Shown in pieces: positions 57,801 to 64,000 of a stretch of 64,000 bases of DNA. The translations under genes and the position numbers were made by a program. This DNA comes from Acinetobacter pullicarnis (GTDB lineage: Bacteria; Pseudomonadota; Gammaproteobacteria; Pseudomonadales; Moraxellaceae), in assembly GCF_006352475.1 (NCBI RefSeq), contig NZ_VCMZ01000001.1, positions 1,488,001 through 1,552,000 of the forward strand, written 5' to 3'. The notes beneath the pieces are model-generated. The model saw only the letters and a list, made by a program, of their open reading frames with translations, was not told the DNA's origin and made no database searches. Position 1 is the stretch's first letter; each line of letters opens with the position of its first letter.

Positions 57801-58550
57801 ATGAAGGCTCTTGTTGCTGTAAAACGTGTGGTTGATGCCAACGTGAAAGTTCGCGTAAAACCGGACAACAGTGGGGTTGACTTAACCAACGTTAAAATGT
57901 CAATTAACCCATTTTGTGAAATCGCAGTGGAAGAAGCGGTTCGCTTAAAAGAAAAGGGAACTGTATCAGAAATTATTGTTGTTTCTATCGGTCCTAAAGA
58001 AGCACAAGAGCAAATTCGTTCTGCGATGGCGCTTGGTGCAGACCGTGGTATTTTAGTTGAAACTGCAGACGACATTGGTGCGCTTGAAGTTGCTAAAATT
58101 TTGAAAGGTGTTGTTGAGCAAGAACAGCCGCAACTTATCCTTTTGGGTAAACAAGCGATTGATGATGACTCAAACCAAGTCGGCCAAATGCTTGCAGCAC
58201 TGATTGGTGCTGGCCAAGGTACTTTTGCTTCTGAAGTTAAAGTTGATGGTGACAGCGTTCAAGTCACGCGTGAAATCGATGGTGGTTTACAAACTGTTGC
58301 GCTTAAATTGCCAGCAATTATCACCACTGACTTACGTTTGAACGAACCACGCTATGCGGCGCTTCCGAACATTATGAAAGCACGTAAAAAACCACTAGAG
58401 ACTAAATCTCCAGCGGATTATGGCGTGACGGCTACAACTAAACTGAAAACTGTGAAAGTTGAGCCACCTGCAGAGCGTAAAGCAGGCGTACAAGTGAAAT
58501 CTGTGGATGAGCTTGTAGAAAAATTGAAAAACGAAGCGAAAGTGATCTAA
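57801..58550 (+). CDS. etfB: Electron transfer flavoprotein, beta subunit
   Basis: 249 residues, AMP-binding subunit of ETF. It takes electrons from acyl-CoA and other dehydrogenases and passes them to ETF-quinone oxidoreductase. The N-terminus [19 protein letters not shown] and the ETF-beta signature region ([28 protein letters not shown], in part) are canonical. It is 18 bases from etfA. Confidence 0.97.
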   Translation: MKALVAVKRVVDANVKVRVKPDNSGVDLTNVKMSINPFCEIAVEEAVRLKEKGTVSEIIVVSIGPKEAQEQIRSAMALGADRGILVETADDIGALEVAKILKGVVEQEQPQLILLGKQAIDDDSNQVGQMLAALIGAGQGTFASEVKVDGDSVQVTREIDGGLQTVALKLPAIITTDLRLNEPRYAALPNIMKARKKPLETKSPADYGVTATTKLKTVKVEPPAERKAGVQVKSVDELVEKLKNEAKVI

Positions 58551-58568
58551 TACAGAAGGATAAAAATC

Positions 58569-59501
58569 ATGAGTATTTTAGTTATCGCTGAGCACGACAA
58601 TAAGACACTGAACGGTGCAACTTTAAACGTTGTTGCTGCAGCTGAAAAAATCGGTGGTGATATCACTGTATTGGTTGCAGGTTCAGGTGCTCAAGCTGTT
58701 GCTGATGCTGCTGCAAAAGTTGCGGGCGTAAGCAAAGTATTGCTTGCTGACAACGCAGACTATGCAAACCAATTGGCTGAAAACGTTGCTGCTTTAGTTG
58801 CAGATGTGGCTCAGTCATATAAATATGTTTTAGGCGCTGCGACTTCAAATGGTAAAAATATTTTGCCACGCGCTGCGGCTTTACTTGATGTCAGCATGAT
58901 TTCTGACATTATTGCAGTTGAATCTGCAAATACCTTCAAACGCCCAATCTATGCGGGTAATGCGATTGCGACTGTACAGTCTGAAGAAGCAATCATTGTG
59001 GGTACAGTACGTGGTACGGCTTTTGATCCAGTGGCAAGCGAAGGTGGTTCTGCTGCCGTTGAAGCGATTGCTGATGCTAAAGACGCAGGTGTTTCTAAAT
59101 TTGTGGCTGAAGAGATTGTAAAATCTGAACGCCCTGAATTGACTGCTGCTCGCATCGTTGTTTCTGGTGGTCGTGGTGTGGGTTCTGGTGAGAACTACCA
59201 TGCCGTACTTGATCCATTGGCAGATAAACTGGGTGCTGCTCAAGGCGCGTCACGTGCTGCGGTTGATGCTGGTTTTGTACCAAACGATATGCAAGTCGGT
59301 CAAACAGGTAAAATTGTTGCACCAGACCTTTATATCGCTGTCGGTATCTCAGGTGCGATTCAGCACTTGGCAGGTATGAAAGAATCTAAAGTCATTGTTG
59401 CCATCAACAAAGACGAAGAAGCACCAATCAATGCAGTTGCTGACTACTGGTTAGTCGGTGATTTGAATACGGTTGTACCGGAACTCGTTTCTAAGCTTTA
59501 A
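58569..59501 (+). CDS. etfA: Electron transfer flavoprotein, alpha subunit
   Basis: 310 residues, FAD-binding subunit. The FAD site is seen in VSGGRGVGSGENY, GQTGKIVAPDLYIAVG and SGAIQHLAGM. It forms a heterodimer with the etfB product in the cytosol and is co-transcribed with it. A terminator follows. Confidence 0.97.
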   Translation: MSILVIAEHDNKTLNGATLNVVAAAEKIGGDITVLVAGSGAQAVADAAAKVAGVSKVLLADNADYANQLAENVAALVADVAQSYKYVLGAATSNGKNILPRAAALLDVSMISDIIAVESANTFKRPIYAGNAIATVQSEEAIIVGTVRGTAFDPVASEGGSAAVEAIADAKDAGVSKFVAEEIVKSERPELTAARIVVSGGRGVGSGENYHAVLDPLADKLGAAQGASRAAVDAGFVPNDMQVGQTGKIVAPDLYIAVGISGAIQHLAGMKESKVIVAINKDEEAPINAVADYWLVGDLNTVVPELVSKL

Positions 59502-59885
59502 TTTGCTGATCCGATTTTCAAAAAGCACGCTGCATTCAGCGTGCTTTTTTTTGTTTTTAAAAACATTGAGCCGATAAATAGGTCAAAGTACATGCCGAGA
59601 AGAGTGGTTTGATCGGTGCATTATTTTTGTTTTTTAAACGATGAAATTTCTAATAAATTTAAGTCCGCTATTTTTGCTGCAACGCTTTTATTTGATGGGT
59701 TTGGCTTGGTCAATATAACCACAAAGAATGATTCAACTTGAATGTAGTTTTAGCCACAAAGTTAACAATTTATGCTATAATTTTTTGCTGTATTTTTTGA
59801 TTTTAACTCATTATTTTTGAGTTAATTTTTTTAGCGTTAACGACATAAATCGAGCAGCTAAACCTGCTGGTAATAAGGAGTATGC
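59502..59885. other. etfA-gyrA intergenic region
   Basis: 384 bases with the etfA terminator at its left end and, presumably, the gyrA promoter in the AT-rich part from about 59700. TATAATTTTT occurs at about 59774 and could be the -10. The rest shows nothing I can name. Confidence 0.5.
59521..59552 (+). terminator. Intrinsic terminator of etfBA
   Basis: A stem AAAAGCACGCTG/CAGCGTGCTTTT (12 bp) with a 4-base CATT loop and a T-run. Confidence 0.93.
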
Positions 59886-62800
59886 ATGAGCGTATCGGAA
59901 ACCAGACCGATTGCCATTGAAGATGAGCTCAAGCACTCATATTTGGACTATGCAATGAGCGTGATTGTGTCACGTGCATTACCAGATGTGAGAGATGGTC
60001 TAAAACCTGTTCATCGTCGTGTGCTTTTTGCTATGCACGAGCTCGGCAATGACTATAACAAAGCCTATAAGAAATCTGCCCGTGTTGTTGGTGACGTCAT
60101 CGGTAAATATCACCCACATGGTGACTCTGCTGTTTATGAAACCATTGTCCGCATGGCACAAGATTTTAGCTTGCGTTATCAATTGGTTGACGGTCAAGGG
60201 AACTTCGGTTCTGTCGACGGTGACAGTGCAGCGGCAATGCGTTATACCGAAGTGCGGATGCGTAAGTTAACCCATGAAATTTTGGCGGACTTAGAAAAAG
60301 ACACCGTTGATTGGGAAGACAACTATGATGGCTCTGAGAAAATTCCTCAGGTCATGCCAACCCGTATTCCAAACTTGCTCATCAATGGTGCTGCTGGTAT
60401 TGCGGTGGGTATGGCGACCAATATGGCGCCTCACAACCTAACCGAAGTCATTCATGCATGTTTGGCTTATACTGACAATCCGAATATTTCAATTGAAGGC
60501 TTGATGGAGCATATCTCCGGTCCCGATTTCCCTACAGGTGGTATCATCTACGGTAAATCAGGTATCGTCGATGCTTACCGTACAGGTAAAGGTCGTCTGC
60601 ATATTCGTGGTAAATACCATTTTGAAGAAGATCCTAAAAATGGCCGTACTACCATTGTATTTACTGAGATTCCTTATCAAGTCAATAAAGCCCGTACTAT
60701 CGAGCGTATTGCCGAGTTAGTGAAAGAGAAAAAACTCGAAGGTATTTCAGAGTTACGTGATGAATCCGATAAAGACGGTATGCGTATCGCTATCGATTTA
60801 AAACGTGGTGAAAATGCGGAAGTGGTGGTCAATAACCTATTCCAGCAAACACAACTCGAAAACTCATTTAGCATCAACATGGTTTGTCTCGATAATGGAC
60901 AGCCTAAGTTGATGAACTTGAAAGATATTGTTGCGGCATTTATTCGTCATCGTCAAGAAGTGGTGACGCGTCGTACTATGTTTGAACTGCGTAAAGCACG
61001 TGAACGTGGTCATATCTTAGAAGGTTTAACAGTGGCTTTGGCCAACATTGATGCCATTATTGAAACCATTAAAACTTCTGCAAATCCTGCTGAAGCGCGT
61101 GAGCGTTTACAGACTGGTGAGTGGGCAGGTGGTGGCGTCATGGCCTTGCTTGAAAAAGCAGGTTCAGTTTCAGTGCGCCCAGAAGTCATTGACGGTGAAG
61201 ATCCAAAACTTCCGTTTGGTTTAGATGGCGAGATTTATCGTTTATCACCAACCCAAGTCAATGCAATCTTAGAACTTCGTTTACATCGTTTAACAGGTCT
61301 AGAACAAGACAAGTTACATGCTGAATATTCGGAAATTTTGGCACAAATCGCTGAGTTGACAGCCATTTTAAATGACTTCAACTTATTGATGAATGTGATT
61401 CGTGAAGAATTAGCCTTGATTTTGCAGCAGTATGGTGATGGACGTCGTACCGAGATTATTGAATCTCGTATCGATTTCTCACGTGAAGACTTGATTCCAG
61501 AAGAACAAATGGTATTGACGGTTTCTCAAACCGGTTATGCCAAAACGCAACCGCTGTCTGACTATGCTGCACAGCGTCGTGGTGGTCGTGGTAAATCTGC
61601 AACTTCGATGAAAGATGATGATTTCATTCAACATCTAATTGTGACTTCAAGCCATGCCACGGTACTTTGCTTTACCAACGTCGGTAAAGTGTATCGTCTA
61701 AGAGTGTTTGAAGTACCGCAAGCGTCACGTGGTGCCAAAGGTCGTCCAATGGTCAACCTCTTGCCACTCGATGCAACAGAAACCATTACTGCAATTTTAC
61801 CGGTGATTGATGCACCGAAGAAATTCATTGAACGTGTTGCCGAATTTAAAGCCTTTGTGACTGCAAATGCTGCGGTATTGCAAAAAAATGAAGTGATTCA
61901 AGCGCATTTTGCTGCACTAGAAGCGGCATTGCTCGAAACTGAAGAACAAGCTGAATTAACCGATGTCCTGATGGCAACCTTAAAACAGCTCGGTCTTTCA
62001 CTCAGCACCACTGACTTAGATGATGCAATCATCGAAGACTTTGCACAGCAAGCTGAAGCACTACGTAAAAACTATTTCGTATTTATGGCGACAGCAGCAG
62101 GTACGGTTAAACGTGTTGCACTCGAACAATTTAGTAACGTACGCTCAAACGGTTTACGTGCGATTGAATTGAACGAAGAAGATACCTTAATTGGCGTGAC
62201 CATTACCGATGGCGAACAGCAAATTATGTTGTTCTCTAACGAAGGTAAGGCGATTCGCTTTGCTGAAGGTGATGTTCGTGTCATGGGACGTACTGCCAAA
62301 GGTGTACGTGGTATGCGCGTTGCACTTGCGGTTGCCGCAGCGGAAGAAGCTGAAGAACCAGAAGTAGATGGCGAAGAAGAAGATGTTGCTGACACCAATG
62401 TGGTCAGTCGTATCGTTTCTTTGGTGGTTGTACCTGAAACGGGCGAAGTGCTGTGTGCATGTGCCAATGGTTATGGTAAACGTACTCCAGTTGGCGAGTT
62501 CCCAACCAAAAAACGTGGTGGTAAAGGCGTGATCGCCATTAAAACCTCGGAACGTAATGGTGAATTGGTTGGTGCAGTGTCGATTGATGAAAGCAAAGAA
62601 TTGATGTTGATTTCTGATGGCGGCACCTTGGTGAGAACCCGTGCATCTGAAGTCGCGACCACTGGGCGTAATGCGCAAGGTGTTCGTCTGATTCGCTTGG
62701 GTAAAGAAGAACTCTTGGTTGGTGTCGTTTCAATTGAAGCGGTTGAGGAAGAAGAGTTTGTTGAAGTGATTGAAGGTGAAGAAAATCTCACTGAAAGCAC

Positions 62801-62894
62801 CGATGCAAATGAAATCCATGAAGTTGAAGTTCATGACATCGAAACCCAAGAAGTTGATACTTCTGATACTGATGAAAAATCGACAGATGAGTGA
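59886..62894 (+). CDS. gyrA: DNA gyrase subunit A, with an unusual C-terminal-domain insert
   Basis: 1002 residues, catalytic subunit of the supercoiling topoisomerase. The catalytic tyrosine is Y120 ([10 protein letters not shown]). The quinolone-resistance region reads [11 protein letters not shown], with S81 (codon TCT at 60126) and E85 both wild type, so target-based fluoroquinolone resistance is not expected from this gene. The GyrA box QRRGGRG is at residues 563-569. Residues about 643-728 form a long helical insert within the DNA-wrapping domain, between ITAILPV and [10 protein letters not shown]. An acidic loop (around [12 protein letters not shown]) and an acidic tail also lengthen the protein; E. 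coli GyrA has 875 residues. The ribosome-binding site is AAGGAG. Confidence 0.97.
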   Translation: MSVSETRPIAIEDELKHSYLDYAMSVIVSRALPDVRDGLKPVHRRVLFAMHELGNDYNKAYKKSARVVGDVIGKYHPHGDSAVYETIVRMAQDFSLRYQLVDGQGNFGSVDGDSAAAMRYTEVRMRKLTHEILADLEKDTVDWEDNYDGSEKIPQVMPTRIPNLLINGAAGIAVGMATNMAPHNLTEVIHACLAYTDNPNISIEGLMEHISGPDFPTGGIIYGKSGIVDAYRTGKGRLHIRGKYHFEEDPKNGRTTIVFTEIPYQVNKARTIERIAELVKEKKLEGISELRDESDKDGMRIAIDLKRGENAEVVVNNLFQQTQLENSFSINMVCLDNGQPKLMNLKDIVAAFIRHRQEVVTRRTMFELRKARERGHILEGLTVALANIDAIIETIKTSANPAEARERLQTGEWAGGGVMALLEKAGSVSVRPEVIDGEDPKLPFGLDGEIYRLSPTQVNAILELRLHRLTGLEQDKLHAEYSEILAQIAELTAILNDFNLLMNVIREELALILQQYGDGRRTEIIESRIDFSREDLIPEEQMVLTVSQTGYAKTQPLSDYAAQRRGGRGKSATSMKDDDFIQHLIVTSSHATVLCFTNVGKVYRLRVFEVPQASRGAKGRPMVNLLPLDATETITAILPVIDAPKKFIERVAEFKAFVTANAAVLQKNEVIQAHFAALEAALLETEEQAELTDVLMATLKQLGLSLSTTDLDDAIIEDFAQQAEALRKNYFVFMATAAGTVKRVALEQFSNVRSNGLRAIELNEEDTLIGVTITDGEQQIMLFSNEGKAIRFAEGDVRVMGRTAKGVRGMRVALAVAAAEEAEEPEVDGEEEDVADTNVVSRIVSLVVVPETGEVLCACANGYGKRTPVGEFPTKKRGGKGVIAIKTSERNGELVGAVSIDESKELMLISDGGTLVRTRASEVATTGRNAQGVRLIRLGKEELLVGVVSIEAVEEEEFVEVIEGEENLTESTDANEIHEVEVHDIETQEVDTSDTDEKSTDE

Positions 62895-62921
62895 TTTTTA
62901 CTGAAGTACCTTGTAATACAG

Positions 62922-62947
62922 AAAGGACGCTACGGCGTCCTTTTTTT
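62922..62947 (+). terminator. Intrinsic terminator of gyrA
   Basis: A 9-bp stem AAAGGACGC/GCGTCCTTT with a TACG loop and a T-run. Confidence 0.93.
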
Positions 62948-63139
62948 AGGTCTGATTGACTGCGACTATATAAGCTAAGATGATCTGCATAAATACTGAT
63001 TTTCTCGTTGCACTGTTATACGCTGGAATTCAGATACGCATATATGATATTGACTGCTTAAGCATTCCACCGCGAAGCGGATGGAGCGAGGTTGCAACGC
63101 AGATATAACGATAGGATTTCTGAAGCGATATAACTCACT

Positions 63140-63688
63140 ATGAAAAAAATACTTCTAATACTAATACTTAGCCTAAACCTCAGTGCATGTGATCGCATCG
63201 TCGATTTTGCCTTTGATAAGCTAGGCATCTCTGATATTCGCTCGACAATTGAGCAAGATGAAAAAGCAGGGGAGCTCTATAAAGCACTACATGAACGCAA
63301 TACAGCGCAGATCAAGGCGCTAGTTGCAGCCAATGTGCAACAAGACTTGCAAGCCAAGCCTGAGATGATGGAACAACTTTATAGGCTGATTCCAACCCAG
63401 CCTGCGACCCGTATGGAAATACAGACTACCAGCAAGTCAATGACCACGAGTGATGGAAAAACTACATCAGTTTCATATCTTTATGATTATCCAAAAATGT
63501 CACTGTTATTTCGGGTGGTATTTGAAGGGCATGATGGAGGGAGCAAAATCGTCGGTTTCTTTATCACCCTGCATCCGAAGGAAAATGCTGATGTGGTGCG
63601 ACCAAGTCGTGAAGCTGAAGTCGTCATTCCAGCAGAGCGCAATGCCAGCGATGTGGTTGAAACGGATAGTCAAATCATTAGGGTTTAA
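63140..63688 (+). CDS. Lipoprotein of unknown function, first of a tandem pair
   Basis: 182 residues: signal peptide and lipobox LSAC (C17), then a helical stretch (SDIRSTIEQDEKAGELYKALHERN) and a beta-rich part to about residue 155. The residue after Cys is Asp (C-D), which by the E. coli rule favours inner-membrane retention; the rule is not proven for Acinetobacter. I do not recognise the family. The next gene begins with the same pattern (C-E-R-I-T-D versus C-D-R-I-V-D). Confidence 0.8.
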   Translation: MKKILLILILSLNLSACDRIVDFAFDKLGISDIRSTIEQDEKAGELYKALHERNTAQIKALVAANVQQDLQAKPEMMEQLYRLIPTQPATRMEIQTTSKSMTTSDGKTTSVSYLYDYPKMSLLFRVVFEGHDGGSKIVGFFITLHPKENADVVRPSREAEVVIPAERNASDVVETDSQIIRV

Positions 63689-63907
63689 ATACGAAATATT
63701 GCGTGGTGAATCAGCACTTCATCTAGAGGGTGATTAGGTGGTTGCATCGGTCAGCTTTACAATCACCCGCTTCTTCGCTTTGGATATTAAACTATTCAGA
63801 AACATGCGTCTAAATAACAACAATAATAAAGAGATACAACGGTTTTTTTAATCCGATTGTGGCGAAATAGACGGGTCTTCAAGACCCCAATCAATAAGAG
63901 TCAAACA

Positions 63908-64000
63908 ATGCCAACGACAATAAAAAAGACAATAAAAATGATCGTGTTGCTTAGTCTAAGTTTTAGTCTAGTTGCTTGTGAACGTATTACGGATATGATG
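63908..64000 (+). CDS. Start of a second, related lipoprotein, cut by the window edge
   Basis: 31 codons are visible, from ATG 63908 to the window end. The N-terminus is basic, then a hydrophobic stretch and lipobox LVAC, then ERITDMM. It matches the neighbouring lipoprotein around the lipobox, so the two are probably a tandem duplication. An ATG 30 bases downstream is an alternative start. Confidence 0.7.
   Translation, partial: MPTTIKKTIKMIVLLSLSFSLVACERITDMM

Noticed and set aside
60126..60140. Possible quinolone-resistance mutation in gyrA
   Set aside because: S81 and E85 are the susceptible residues.

Overview
The window is a 64 kb stretch of an Acinetobacter chromosome (Moraxellaceae, Gammaproteobacteria). 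The evidence is gene order (nudJ-mnmA-hflD-purB; surE-nlpD; lptM-lysA-dapF...xerC; epmB/efp; etfBA; gyrA), a low GC content, and an insertion sequence whose length, ends, target duplication and outward promoter all match ISAba1. I see no rRNA, tRNA, CRISPR array, prophage or plasmid functions. Most of the window is housekeeping sequence; the accessory part lies between about 18.7 and 45.7 kb.

Layout. 1-5.5 kb, minus strand: purB (cut by the window edge), hflD, mnmA, nudJ, a gamma-carbonic-anhydrase-like protein and dacC. 5.6-18.5 kb: a small secreted protein, surE, nlpD, a LysR regulator, argD, grxD, a Lon-family protease with a long lysine-rich tail, an AmpG-type permease with a large inserted domain, gloA, a bile-acid-symporter-like transporter and rpmE. 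18.7-21.4 kb: an AraC/GlxA-type regulator facing a secreted metallo-beta-lactamase-fold enzyme and a cysteine hydrolase. 21.7-28.9 kb: a PilZ-like protein, epmB, efp, cstA with its small partner, and a secreted unknown.

29.3-35.9 kb is a tightly packed catabolic cluster: MHS-family permease, class II aldolase-like protein, GhrA-type dehydrogenase, M20 amidohydrolase, HDAC-like amidohydrolase and a LysR regulator. I cannot match it to a known pathway, and it is the best candidate here for an undescribed system. It is followed by two convergent Ntn amide hydrolases of the choloylglycine/penicillin-acylase superfamily.

39.0-45.6 kb is an L-fuconate-type catabolic operon (SDR dehydrogenase, FAH-family hydrolase, L-fuconate dehydratase, MFS permease). 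Its divergent FadR/FCD-type repressor gene is split by a complete 1180-bp ISAba1 with a 9-bp target duplication. Two operator-like palindromes remain in the divergent promoter. The simplest reading is an insertion that has made the operon constitutive.

45.7-64 kb: a Tim44-domain protein, radA, an alanine:sodium symporter, an amino-acid permease, lptM-lysA-dapF, an orphan ADP-ribosylglycohydrolase, a small acidic unknown, xerC, a GNAT acetyltransferase, etfBA, gyrA (quinolone-susceptible residues, with an unusual helical insert) and the first two members of a lipoprotein family at the right edge.
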